Below are positions 45,415 through 54,357 of a stretch of DNA of 64,000 nt, piece by piece (the stretch's first letter is position 1; the number at the start of each line of letters is the position of its first letter). This DNA comes from Rivihabitans pingtungensis (GTDB lineage Bacteria; Pseudomonadota; Gammaproteobacteria; Burkholderiales; Aquaspirillaceae): contig NZ_QJKI01000003.1 of the NCBI RefSeq assembly GCF_003201855.1, positions 62,001 through 126,000 on the forward strand, written 5' to 3'. The translations under genes and the position numbers were made by a program. The notes below the pieces were generated by a model, which was not told the origin of the DNA, searched no databases, and saw only the letters and a program-made list of their open reading frames with translations.

Positions 45415-45845
45415 TCCAGATCAACTCTGTTGCGGAGGTGGCCACAGTCGCCTGGTGGCCGGCCACCTCCGCAACAGCGCATGCCATACGGGCAAAGTGC
45501 ACAAACAGCCCGGTGACGCCAGTCATGCCAGTGGCTTGCAAAGACCAGCCCCTTAAGGCAACGCCAGCCAATTAACCCTTATCAAAGAATGGTTTTTTCT
45601 ACATGGCCAACCGGCTTATGTAGGTAGGCCACGCAAACTCGCCGAGCCAGGCTAAACTGCAAATATATCACCCATGGATATTTCCCGGCATGTCACCGTG
45701 CCAGGCATGGTCATTTACAGTATTTCTTAATAATCATTCCCACTTTCCCTGCTGAGCAATTGTTGTTAGCGTGTCTGCTGCGCAGCCCATTGCCCAACCC
45801 GGCTGGCTGCTGCGCCATGTCGTGATGCCCCCATGAGGAAGCAAG
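45415..45845. other. 431-base gap between two chemoreceptors
   Basis: Starts with the strong hairpin at 45428-45476. The rest (45560-45840) is lower in GC and holds the upstream region of the next receptor. No open frame with support and no clear sigma-28 flagellar promoter was recognised. Confidence 0.5.
45428..45476. terminator. 16-base perfect hairpin after chemoreceptor
   Basis: TGTTGCGGAGGTGGCC (45428-45443) pairs with GGCCACCTCCGCAACA (45461-45476). The 17-base loop contains a further GGTGGCC that offers alternative pairing. It begins 14 bases after the stop codon, and no T run follows. Confidence 0.65.
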
Positions 45846-47933
45846 ATGAAAGGTCTGGGACTTCAAGCCCGTTTCGCCCTGTTCGGGTTTGCCCCGCTGG
45901 TGGCCGCCCTGGTCATTGGCTCGTTGTTATTGTCGATCAAGCAATCCCGCCAGCTGGAAGACGAAGTGCGCGAGCGCTCGCAAGCCACCGCTGCCGGGGT
46001 GATTCAGCTGCTGCAAATGAGCGACAGCCTGATCGGCGAGCAAACCCGCTCGGCGATGAAATTATTCAAAGAAAAAAGCGCCCAGCAAGGCCCGGCCAGC
46101 GCGGGCGAGGCGGTGGCCGTCGGCAGCCGTCGCCCGCTGGGCCTGCGCTTTGGCGGGCGCGTGCAAACGCTGGACACCGCCCTGGTGGACAGCGTCACCG
46201 CCATTGCCGGCGGCAGCGCCACGCTGTTTGCCCGCGAAGGCCAGGATTTTGTCCGCATCGCCACCAATGTCAAAACCGCCGAAGGCCAGCGCGCGGTGGG
46301 CACCGTGCTGGACCCGCAAAGCCAGGCTTACGCCATGCTCAGCAAGGGCCAGCCGTTTTATGGCCAGGTGGATATTCTGGGCGCGCCCTATCTGACCGGC
46401 TACGAGCCTATCCTGGAAAACGGCAAGGTGATTGGCGCCTGGTATGTCGGTTTCAAGGCTGATCTGGCCGGGCTGAAAACCCTGATTGGCCAGGCCAGCG
46501 CCTTTGGCTCAGGCTTTGTTGTGCTGCTGGATGGCAAGGGCCGGCCGTTTTTGCATTCGCAATCCGCCAGCGCCGAGCGCATTCAGACGCAACTGCAACA
46601 AGCGCGTCAGGGCGAGGGCGAATGGCGCGTCATCGAGCAGCCGTTCCCGGCCTGGGGGTTTGCCGTGGCGGTGGCCTATAGCGAGGATGAAGTGGCCGCC
46701 GCCGGCCGCCGCGCCGCGCTGCCGGTGCTGCTGTCCGGGCTGGGCATTACCATCGCCCTGCTGGCGCTGCTGATGCTGGTGCTGCGCCGGGTGGTGCTGG
46801 CGCCGATTCAGCAGGCGGTCACCGCCGCCAATGCGCTGGCCGACGGCGATTTGACCGTGCGCGTGCACGCCGAGCGCGACGATGAAATCGGCCGCCTGCT
46901 GGCCGCCATGGCGCATATGGTCGAGCGGTTGGCCGACATCATCGGCCAGGTGCGCGGCGCGGCGGACAATCTGTCGTCGGCGTCGGTAGAAGTCTCGGCC
47001 ACTGCGCAAAGCCTGTCGCAGGCCGCCAGCCAGCAGGCTTCGTCGGTGGAAGAAATCTCCAGCACGCTGGAACAGGCCAGCGCCTCGGTGAGCAATAACA
47101 CGCAAAACGCCCGCGCCACCGAAACCATGGCGATGGATGCCGCCCGCGAAGCCGAAACCGGCGGGGAGGCGGTCAGCGGCAATGTGCGCGCCATGCAGCA
47201 GATTGCCGGCAAGGTGGGCATCATCGACGATATCGCCTACCAGACCAATCTGTTGGCCTTGAACGCGGCGATTGAGGCCGCCCGGGCTGGCGAGCATGGC
47301 AAGGGCTTTGCCGTGGTGGCGGCGGAGGTGCGCAAGCTGGCCGAGCGCAGCCAGGTGGCGGCCGGGGAAATCGGCGCGGTGGCCGGCGACACCGTGCGCC
47401 AGGCCGAGCGCGCTGGCGAGTTGCTGCACCGGATTGTGCCGGCGATTGGCCGCACGGCGGACTTGGTGCGCGAAATCGCCGCCGCCTCGGATGAGCAATC
47501 CGCCGGCATTGGCCAGATCAATCAGGCGATGGGGCAGCTGAACCAGGCCACCCAGCAAAACGCGGCGGCGTCGGAGCAACTGGCCGCCACCTCGGAAGAA
47601 CTGGGCGCACAAGCCGAATCACTGCAACAGCTGATGCATTTTTTTTCGGGTAGAGAACGCCCGTTAACGCGCTTGGGCTGGCCGCACCAGCGCGGCCAGC
47701 ATCAGCCCGATCAAAAACATGAACATTTCCATCATGTGATCGCGGGTGACGTTTTCGATGATCATGCGCCCGGCAAAGCCGCTGATCAGAAACATGCTGG
47801 CCAGCGCCAGCGTGTCGTGTTTGCGCAGCAGCCGGCGCAGGCCCTGGCTGAACACCGTCAGCAAAAACGCCGCCCACAGCGCAATGCCGGGCCAGCCCAT
47901 GCCCAGGGTGTATTCCACCAGGCCGCTGTGTGA
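45846..47933 (+). CDS. Chemoreceptor with single Cache domain; 3' end apparently frameshifted
   Basis: As read, 695 residues: transmembrane helix 1 (10-30), a Cache_3-type ligand domain (about 35-200, with [19 protein letters not shown]), transmembrane helix 2 (near 295-315), HAMP, and the signalling domain with [19 protein letters not shown]. The normal chemoreceptor sequence ends near residue 600 (LQQLMHFF). The remaining 95 residues (47646-47933) are His/Gln-rich and lie antisense to the O-antigen ligase gene. In the T8 run at 47639-47646, one T fewer gives HFFRVENAR and a stop at 47665-47667, matching the FRV/FRT ends of the other receptors. The start follows GAGGAAGCAAG. Confidence 0.85.
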   Translation: MKGLGLQARFALFGFAPLVAALVIGSLLLSIKQSRQLEDEVRERSQATAAGVIQLLQMSDSLIGEQTRSAMKLFKEKSAQQGPASAGEAVAVGSRRPLGLRFGGRVQTLDTALVDSVTAIAGGSATLFAREGQDFVRIATNVKTAEGQRAVGTVLDPQSQAYAMLSKGQPFYGQVDILGAPYLTGYEPILENGKVIGAWYVGFKADLAGLKTLIGQASAFGSGFVVLLDGKGRPFLHSQSASAERIQTQLQQARQGEGEWRVIEQPFPAWGFAVAVAYSEDEVAAAGRRAALPVLLSGLGITIALLALLMLVLRRVVLAPIQQAVTAANALADGDLTVRVHAERDDEIGRLLAAMAHMVERLADIIGQVRGAADNLSSASVEVSATAQSLSQAASQQASSVEEISSTLEQASASVSNNTQNARATETMAMDAAREAETGGEAVSGNVRAMQQIAGKVGIIDDIAYQTNLLALNAAIEAARAGEHGKGFAVVAAEVRKLAERSQVAAGEIGAVAGDTVRQAERAGELLHRIVPAIGRTADLVREIAAASDEQSAGIGQINQAMGQLNQATQQNAAASEQLAATSEELGAQAESLQQLMHFFSGRERPLTRLGWPHQRGQHQPDQKHEHFHHVIAGDVFDDHAPGKAADQKHAGQRQRVVFAQQPAQALAEHRQQKRRPQRNAGPAHAQGVFHQAAV

Positions 47934-48986
47934 GTGGCGCACCAGCACGCCGTATTTGTCCATCACCGTGTTGGTGTACGCCTTGCGGGTAAAGCCCACG
48001 CCCAGCTTGTGTTCGGCAGACAGCTTCATACCGACGATGATCCAGGCGGTGCGTTCGTAGGCGGAATCATCCAGTGGCTGGCCATCGGACAAAATCGGAT
48101 ACGGGTAGCGCTTGGGGTCCAGCCAGCTCAGCACGGTGTCGGTCTGAAAAGAATACGACGTGGATTCGATAAAGCGCGCCCAGCGCGTGTCGGTTTTCAG
48201 CTGCGCGCCCGCCAGGCCGGCCGCCACACACAGCAGCAAGGCAAAACCGCCCAGCCGTTGCCACGGGCGAATACGCGACGGCGCGTAATACAGCATCAGC
48301 AAGCCGGTGGAGACACACAGCAATACCACGCCAATCAGGCCATTGCGCGCACCGGAAAAAAACGTCACCGCCACCGCACACAAGGCCCACGCTGCCAGCA
48401 GCGGGGTGGACACGGCCACCTGACGCCCGCCGCCGCACACCCGGCTGAACGCCTCGGCCATGCACAGCGACAAAAACAGATTGGCCAGATACGACACCTG
48501 CACCTTGCCATTGAAAACGCCGGTCGAGTTAAACGACGGCTCGCCCAGCACCAGCCAGGCCCACAGATAGTCCGCCCCCTGAATCCACACCGCCAGACCC
48601 AGCGCCACAAACACCCGGTTGAACACCACCGCGCGCGAGCTGCCCGGTGTGGTGCGGCCCAGTTGCATCACCCCCATGCCCAGCAGCAAGGCCAGCGAGC
48701 TTTTCAGCCACTGGCCGCGCAGCTCTTCCAGGGTTTCTTGGGGGTGCATGGCCACGGTGGGAATCTGAATCAGCAACCAGGCCGACAGCGCCAGATAAAT
48801 CCACAAAGCGGGTTGGCTGCGCCACTGCGCCGCCACCGCCTGACGCACCGCCGGCACACTGAACACACACAAGGCCAGCCCGGTCATCAGCGTATAGCGC
48901 AAGGCCACGGTGTGCGGAATCGACCAGACAATCAATAAAATCAGTGTCAGCCAAAGGGCGGCGGTATGGCGGCGGGGTGCGAGCAT
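47664..48986 (-). CDS. O-antigen ligase family protein (WaaL-like)
   Basis: 440-residue inner-membrane protein with about ten to twelve hydrophobic spans. It has a large periplasmic loop between 270 and 370 that holds the conserved histidine motif [19 protein letters not shown]. WaaL enzymes join O-antigen or other polymers from undecaprenyl diphosphate to lipid A-core in the periplasm. It is the last gene of the msbA operon; its start overlaps the stop of the GT9 gene by one base. Its TAA overlaps the predicted corrected stop of the convergent chemoreceptor in a shared TTAA. Confidence 0.88.
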   Translation of the reverse strand: MLAPRRHTAALWLTLILLIVWSIPHTVALRYTLMTGLALCVFSVPAVRQAVAAQWRSQPALWIYLALSAWLLIQIPTVAMHPQETLEELRGQWLKSSLALLLGMGVMQLGRTTPGSSRAVVFNRVFVALGLAVWIQGADYLWAWLVLGEPSFNSTGVFNGKVQVSYLANLFLSLCMAEAFSRVCGGGRQVAVSTPLLAAWALCAVAVTFFSGARNGLIGVVLLCVSTGLLMLYYAPSRIRPWQRLGGFALLLCVAAGLAGAQLKTDTRWARFIESTSYSFQTDTVLSWLDPKRYPYPILSDGQPLDDSAYERTAWIIVGMKLSAEHKLGVGFTRKAYTNTVMDKYGVLVRHSHSGLVEYTLGMGWPGIALWAAFLLTVFSQGLRRLLRKHDTLALASMFLISGFAGRMIIENVTRDHMMEMFMFLIGLMLAALVRPAQAR

Positions 48987-50113
48987 CAGACGGGAGCCTT
49001 TCGGTCGGCGTCGGCATCCAGCAGCGACAGCGCGGCGTCGGCAATCTGCTGGGCGGAAATCGATTCAATACAGGCGCGCGTGCCGGTGTGGCAGCGCGAG
49101 GGCGTGGCAAACACAAAGGCGCAGGGATAACACGGCAAATCCACTGGCGCGATGCGAATCACCCGCTGCCCCAGCGCGCGCTGCTCGCGCGGGTCGGTGG
49201 GGCCGACCACGGTGACAATCGGCGTGTGCACGGTGTCAGCCAGATAAGTGATGCCGGAATCCACGCCGACATAGCCATCCAACCGCTGCAACAGCGCCGG
49301 CAGCTCGTCCAGCTGAAAGCGCCCGGTGGCGTCGATCAGGCGCGGGCTGTTGACCTGGCTGGCAATTGCCTGCGCCAGCGGGCTGTCGCCGCCGCTGCCA
49401 ATCAACACCAGATGGGCGTCGCTGGCGGCCAGCAGGCGCTGGCAGACTTCCACCAGCTTGGGCACGCCCAGTTCTTTGAGTTTGTTGGCGGCGCTCACCC
49501 CCAGACCGATGGCGCGCCCAGCCGGCAGGTGCAGCGCCGCCAGCGCGGCGGCGGCGCTGTCGGCCAGATGAATCTGCTTGTCGCGGCCCAGCGTCACGCC
49601 GTGGCGGGACAGCAGGCGGGCCAGGGTGTCCAGCACCAATTCGCCCGGCTGGTGCGCCTCGCCATCGCTCAAGCAGGCGCGCGCCGCCGCCAGCGTGCGC
49701 CCCGGCCAGGTGGGCACAATCGACCAGCGCCGCGCCGCGCCAGCCCAGAACGGCGCCAGCCAGAACGACAGATTGGGCGACAATGTCAGCACGGTGTCGT
49801 ACTGGCCGTCACGCAGCAGGCGCAGCAGCGCGCGGCGGCCCGCCAGGCCGCGAAACGCCCGCGCCGGCTGCGCCAGACGGCGCAGGCCCGGCTGATGGGC
49901 GATGATGCGGCTGGTGATGGGGTCGTGCAGCACGGTCAGCTCGGCGTGCGGATAGGCGGCGCGCAGCGCGGCAATCACTGGCGTGGCGCACAGCATGTCG
50001 CCAATCTTGGCGGTTTGAATCAGCAGAATGCGGCGCACCGGGGTGGCGCGCGCGGCGCGGGCGCGCCAGGCCAGCCATGGCCAGCACAGCCAGGTCAGCA
50101 ACAAAGCCATCAT
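48986..50113 (-). CDS. Glycosyltransferase family 9 (heptosyltransferase-like), second
   Basis: 375-residue GT-B enzyme of the heptosyltransferase family. The N-terminal motif RILLIQTAKIGDMLCATPV and the C-terminal donor region GVDSGITYLADTVHTPIV and GPTDPREQ are family features. A hydrophobic, basic N-terminal segment (residues 3-22) may tether it to the inner membrane. It probably adds a sugar to the LPS inner core on the cytoplasmic side. It overlaps the GT4 gene by 4 bases. The donor sugar cannot be read from sequence. Confidence 0.9.
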   Translation of the reverse strand: MMALLLTWLCWPWLAWRARAARATPVRRILLIQTAKIGDMLCATPVIAALRAAYPHAELTVLHDPITSRIIAHQPGLRRLAQPARAFRGLAGRRALLRLLRDGQYDTVLTLSPNLSFWLAPFWAGAARRWSIVPTWPGRTLAAARACLSDGEAHQPGELVLDTLARLLSRHGVTLGRDKQIHLADSAAAALAALHLPAGRAIGLGVSAANKLKELGVPKLVEVCQRLLAASDAHLVLIGSGGDSPLAQAIASQVNSPRLIDATGRFQLDELPALLQRLDGYVGVDSGITYLADTVHTPIVTVVGPTDPREQRALGQRVIRIAPVDLPCYPCAFVFATPSRCHTGTRACIESISAQQIADAALSLLDADADRKAPV

Positions 50114-51303
50114 GACAACACCTCGTCAAACACGCGCGTGACGCCGGCCACATAGCTGTCCAGCGTGTACTCAGCCAGCACCCGCGCCCGCCCGGCGGCG
50201 CCCATGGCCTGGCGGCGGGCCGGGTCGGCGATCAAGGCGGCCAGCGCGGCGGCCAGCGCCTCGGCGTCGGCGTAGGGAAACAACAGGCCCGTGTGGTCAT
50301 CCACCACCAGCTCGGCCGAGCCGGTGACGCGCGAAGCCACCACCGGCTTGCCCAGCAACATGGCTTCCAGCAGCACGCGCGGCAGGCCTTCGCTGGCGCT
50401 GGCCAGCACGCAGATATCCAGCGCGGCGGTCCATTCCAGCACCTGCGCCTGAAACCCGACAAAACGCACGCACTCGTCCAGGCCGGCGGCGTGGGCTTGC
50501 TGCGCTAGCGCACTGCGCTGCGGGCCGTCGCCAATCACCAGCACACACAGCGGCGTGGCGCTGCGCAGCCGCGCCACGGCAGTGAGTAAATCCGCCACGC
50601 CCTTGCGCGGCAGCAGCGAGCACACCGTGCCAATCACCACGGTGTCGGCCGACACGCCCAGCCGGGCGCGGCAGGCGGCCGGGTCGGGCAGGGGCTGGGT
50701 CGGGTCGATGCCGTTGGCGACCACACGGATGCGCGCCGGATCGACCCCCTGCGCGCGCAGGCTGTCGGCAATGCCGTGCGACACGGCGATGATGCGCGCC
50801 GCCTGGTTGGCGGCGGCCACCGCGCGCGGCGACAGCGCCGGATTGCTGCGGCAGTGCTGAATCACCGGCACGCCGGCCAGTTGGGCGGCCAGATAGCCTT
50901 CCAGATTGGATTGCGGCTGGTTGTTCATGTACAGCGCCTGATAGCCGCCCTGGCGCAGCCGCGCGGCCAGCTGTTGGGCATTGGGGCGCACCCGCCAGGC
51001 CAGTTCGATCTGCTCGACGGCGGCGGCGCGCCAGCCGGGCAGCGGGGTCAGCACGCCGCGCGCCAGCTCTTTGCCCAGCTTGGCCCACAGCGGCTGCCGG
51101 CGCTGCGGCTGAATGGCCAGCGGCACATGCAATGCCGCCAGGCTGCGGCTGAGCTGGCCCAGCGGGCCACCGGCATAATCGTGATAAAACACCGCGTCCA
51201 CCGCATGGCGGGCGCGATCCAGCCGCGCCAGCAAGGCCAGCAGGCTGTTGGTGCCGCCGCCCCATTCACGGCCATTGTCCAGCAATAACAGGCGCTGACT
51301 CAT
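50110..51303 (-). CDS. Glycosyltransferase family 4, second
   Basis: 397-residue GT-B retaining glycosyltransferase. The N-terminus LLLDNGREWGGGTNSLLALL is an acceptor-domain glycine loop. GTVCSLLPRKGVADLLTAV near residue 208 and the EX7E motif in SEGLPRVLLEAMLLGKPVV near 290 mark the donor site. It sits between two GT9 genes with 4-base overlaps on both sides. Its likely role is outer-core sugar addition in LPS assembly. Confidence 0.91.
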   Translation of the reverse strand: MSQRLLLLDNGREWGGGTNSLLALLARLDRARHAVDAVFYHDYAGGPLGQLSRSLAALHVPLAIQPQRRQPLWAKLGKELARGVLTPLPGWRAAAVEQIELAWRVRPNAQQLAARLRQGGYQALYMNNQPQSNLEGYLAAQLAGVPVIQHCRSNPALSPRAVAAANQAARIIAVSHGIADSLRAQGVDPARIRVVANGIDPTQPLPDPAACRARLGVSADTVVIGTVCSLLPRKGVADLLTAVARLRSATPLCVLVIGDGPQRSALAQQAHAAGLDECVRFVGFQAQVLEWTAALDICVLASASEGLPRVLLEAMLLGKPVVASRVTGSAELVVDDHTGLLFPYADAEALAAALAALIADPARRQAMGAAGRARVLAEYTLDSYVAGVTRVFDEVLS

Positions 51304-52433
51304 GTGAGTAGATCCAGGCGCTGGCGACAGGCGGCTTCGACTTCATCCACACTGATCAAGTCCATACAGGGCGGTTCCGGGTAGGGGCAGCGCTTAGACA
51401 GACAGGGCGCACAGGTGCGCCATTTTTGAATCACCGTGTGTTTTTCCAACGCCACCGCCGGGCCGCTGCGCCGCCAGTCGGACACGGCAAACAGGGCAAT
51501 CACCGGCGTGCCCACCGCCACCGCCAGGTGCAAGGCGCCGGTGTCGGGGGTGACCAGCGCGCTCATGCGCGCCATCAGCGCCGGCAAATGCGCCAAGGGC
51601 ACGGCGCCAGCGCTGATGATGGCACGCGGGTTGGCAATGTCGGCGGCGATGCGCTCAATCAGCGGCAGTTCGGCGGCCGAGCCGGTCAACACAATCGCCA
51701 GTTGCGGGTCGGCGGCCAGCAGCCGGCGCGCCAGCTCGGCCAGCCGCCCGGCCGGCCAGCGCCGGCTCACCGTGCTGGCGCCGGCTTGCAGGCCCAGCAC
51801 GCGCTGGGCCGGCTTTACCCCCTGGCGCGCCAGCCAGTCATCCACCAACAGCCGCTCGTGGTCGCCCACCGGCATATCCATCGCCCAGTCAGTCGGTGCG
51901 CCACCGGCCAAGGCGGCAGTGGCCAGTCTTTGCTCGATACCGTGCTGGAAATCCTCCCAGCGCAGCTGTGGTTCGCGGTTGCTCAATAAAAACTGAAAAG
52001 GGTTGCCGGCGTTGGGCAGCTTGAAAATCCAGCGCGCGCCAGACAAATACGCCAGCGGCGTGGCTTGCGGCTCGTTGCCGTGTAGAATCACCGCCAGGTC
52101 AAATGATTGGCGATGCAGGGTCAGCGCCAATCGCACAAAACCCTTCCAGCCACCGCGATAGCCCAGCATGGCGTTCACGCCGGGCAGCGAGGCAAACAGC
52201 TCACGGTAGGCGGGGTGAATCAGCAAGGTCAGGTGGGCATGCGGATACGCCAGCCGCAGGCTGCGGATGGCCGGGGTGGACATCAGCGTGTCGCCGATGG
52301 CGGTGCAGGACACCACCAGAATGCGCTGGATGGTGGCGCTGCCCAGCTCGGCCGGATCGGGCTGGCGACGATCCAGCCGCTTGGCCAGGCGCATGGCCAG
52401 TTTCAGCGCGTGCTCGCGCAGGTGCGTGCCCAT
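51300..52433 (-). CDS. Glycosyltransferase family 9 (heptosyltransferase-like), first
   Basis: 377-residue GT-B enzyme. ILVVSCTAIGDTLMSTPAI near residue 40 is the GT9 N-terminal motif, and GLQAGASTVSRRWPAGRLA and TPDTGALHLAVAVGTPVIA are in the donor half. The C-terminus has four cysteines in a short region (CAPCLSKRCPYPEPPC), which may bind a metal and recurs in some GT9 proteins. The start at 52433 is fixed by a TGATG overlap with the deacetylase gene. The frame is open 19 codons further upstream, inside that gene. Confidence 0.9.
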   Translation of the reverse strand: MGTHLREHALKLAMRLAKRLDRRQPDPAELGSATIQRILVVSCTAIGDTLMSTPAIRSLRLAYPHAHLTLLIHPAYRELFASLPGVNAMLGYRGGWKGFVRLALTLHRQSFDLAVILHGNEPQATPLAYLSGARWIFKLPNAGNPFQFLLSNREPQLRWEDFQHGIEQRLATAALAGGAPTDWAMDMPVGDHERLLVDDWLARQGVKPAQRVLGLQAGASTVSRRWPAGRLAELARRLLAADPQLAIVLTGSAAELPLIERIAADIANPRAIISAGAVPLAHLPALMARMSALVTPDTGALHLAVAVGTPVIALFAVSDWRRSGPAVALEKHTVIQKWRTCAPCLSKRCPYPEPPCMDLISVDEVEAACRQRLDLLT

Positions 52434-53257
52434 CAGCGCGACTTCCGCCCCAGATACCAGCGCGCCAACGCCGGCTGCCGGTAGGCCCACATGCGTGGGG
52501 CAAACCAGCCCAGCCCGCGATCTTTCACCACGATGCGCGGCAGCCGGCTGGCCATGCTGTCAGCGCCCACCACGCCTGGCTCGGTAGTGTACAGATGACG
52601 AAAACCTGCGGCTTCAGCCACGCGGATATAGTCGTCGTCATAATAGCCTTGCGGCCAGCACAGGTGGCTACTGACTTCACCCAGGCGTTCGGTCAACAGG
52701 TTGCGGCTGCTGGCCAGATCATGCGCCAGCGCCTTGGACTTGTTGTCGGCGTCGCCGGGGTAGATTTTGTCCCAGCGGTTATGGGTGTGGGTATGGCTGT
52801 GAAATTCAAACGTGCCGGCATCGCGGGCAGCCAGCACTTCGCTCCAGCGCATCATCACCAAATCGGTCTGGCCAGCGTCAATGGCTGTCTTGCCGGCATG
52901 GTGGCTCAGGCAGGCGGGCAACGGTGTATTGCCCTGACCGGCATGAGGGCGCAACGGCCCTTCGCCCAGCCAGCGGGTAATCAAAAACAGTACGGCATGC
53001 AGGCCGTATTGCTCCAGCACCGGATGCGCGTATACCCAGTTGTCCAGATACCCGTCGTCAAAACTGATCACCACGGATTTAGCCGGCACCGGCTCGCCCG
53101 CCAGAAAACCCGCCAGCGCATCCAGCGTCAGCGTGGTGTAGCCGTGACGCTTGAGCCAGCACATCTGCGCGGCAAAGTGTGCGGGCGACACGGTGATCAA
53201 GCCAGGCGTAGGGCTGACATGGTGGTACATCAGCACGGGAACGACGGATGCAGGCAT
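52433..53257 (-). CDS. Polysaccharide deacetylase family protein
   Basis: 274-residue NodB-homology enzyme. VLMYHHVSP near residue 8, the catalytic-metal motif ISFDDGYLDN near 67 and FHSHTHTHNRWD near 148 supply the aspartate and two histidines of a zinc deacetylase. No signal peptide is seen, so it should act in the cytoplasm, probably on an N-acetylated core sugar intermediate. Its place among glycosyltransferases supports an LPS-core role. It is 2 bases from the upstream GT4 gene and overlaps the downstream GT9 gene by one base. Confidence 0.88.
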   Translation of the reverse strand: MPASVVPVLMYHHVSPTPGLITVSPAHFAAQMCWLKRHGYTTLTLDALAGFLAGEPVPAKSVVISFDDGYLDNWVYAHPVLEQYGLHAVLFLITRWLGEGPLRPHAGQGNTPLPACLSHHAGKTAIDAGQTDLVMMRWSEVLAARDAGTFEFHSHTHTHNRWDKIYPGDADNKSKALAHDLASSRNLLTERLGEVSSHLCWPQGYYDDDYIRVAEAAGFRHLYTTEPGVVGADSMASRLPRIVVKDRGLGWFAPRMWAYRQPALARWYLGRKSR

Positions 53258-53259
53258 GG

Positions 53260-54357
53260 TTATCGGCTCCGGCCCGCCAACAGGCGGCGATACAGCAACA
53301 GCATATGTTCGCACATGGTGTCAGTCAGGAAGTGGCTGGCCACCCGGTCACGGCTGCGCGCTGCCATGGCCGCGCGCATGGCCGGGTCGTTGAGCAGGCG
53401 GATAATCGCCTCGGCCAAGGCAGGGCTGTCGTCCACCGGCACCAGCAGGCCGTTGTCGCCATCGCCCACCACTTCCGGCACGCCGCCCACCTGGGTGCCG
53501 ACAATCGGCAGGCCCATGGCCATGGCTTCGATATAGGCCGTGCCCAGCGCTTCTTCGCGGGTGGGCAACACAAACAAATCCAGCCCGGCCAGCACATTGG
53601 CCACATCGCGGCGCAGGCCCAGCAGGTGTACGCGCCCGGCCACGCCCAGGCGGGCGATTTGCGCTTTGAGATTGTCGGTCTGCGGGCCATCGCCGGCAAA
53701 CACAAAATGCGCGTCCGGCACGGCGCGCAAAATCTCCGGCACGGCGTCCACAATCAGGTGATGGCCTTTTTTCTGGCGCAGAATCGCCACCGTGCCCACC
53801 AGCGGCGCATCCGGCCCCAGGCCCAGCTCGCCGCGCAGCGAGGACGGGCCATCCAGCGCCAGCGCATCCGGCTCGATGCCGGTGTAAATGGTGCTGACCT
53901 GATCCGCTGCCACACCTTCGCTGATCAGGTATTCGCGCACATATTCGCTGACCGCCACCACATGGTGCGGCAACACCGAATAGGTAAAGCGCGAGGTGAT
54001 CGGCAGGGCCAGATGGCGGGTGCGCACCACCAGCGGCTGGCGCCAGGCCAGGCGGCCGGCCAGGCCGGCCAGCAGGCTGTCGCGGCCGCTGTGGGTGTTG
54101 ACCACGTCCACCCGCTCGCGCTGAATCAGTTTGACCAAGGTGGCCACCGCGCCAACATCCACGCTGCTGCGCATGCGCATCAGGCTGACGGCAAAGCCCT
54201 CGGCGCTGGCGCGCTCGGCCAGCCGGCTGCCGGGCTGGCAGGCAAACAGCACGCGCACGCCATGGCGGGCCAGGCCGCGCGCTTCTTTCAGTGTGCGGTG
54301 CTCCTGGCCGCCCCAGCCCTTGGACGACTCGGTGTGCAGCACCACCAGCTCAGCCAT
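53260..54357 (-). CDS. Glycosyltransferase family 4, first
   Basis: 365-residue GT-B retaining glycosyltransferase. HTESSKGWGGQEHRTLKEA (residues 7-25) is the acceptor glycine loop. GTVAILRQKKGHHLIVDAV near 200 and the EX7E motif in REEALGTAYIEAMAMGLP near 290 mark the donor site. The first gene after msbA, it overlaps msbA by 8 bases. The start at 54357 (MAELVVLHTES) is the family start. The opening resembles WaaG/core-sugar transferases, but the sugar is not assigned. Confidence 0.91.
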   Translation of the reverse strand: MAELVVLHTESSKGWGGQEHRTLKEARGLARHGVRVLFACQPGSRLAERASAEGFAVSLMRMRSSVDVGAVATLVKLIQRERVDVVNTHSGRDSLLAGLAGRLAWRQPLVVRTRHLALPITSRFTYSVLPHHVVAVSEYVREYLISEGVAADQVSTIYTGIEPDALALDGPSSLRGELGLGPDAPLVGTVAILRQKKGHHLIVDAVPEILRAVPDAHFVFAGDGPQTDNLKAQIARLGVAGRVHLLGLRRDVANVLAGLDLFVLPTREEALGTAYIEAMAMGLPIVGTQVGGVPEVVGDGDNGLLVPVDDSPALAEAIIRLLNDPAMRAAMAARSRDRVASHFLTDTMCEHMLLLYRRLLAGRSR

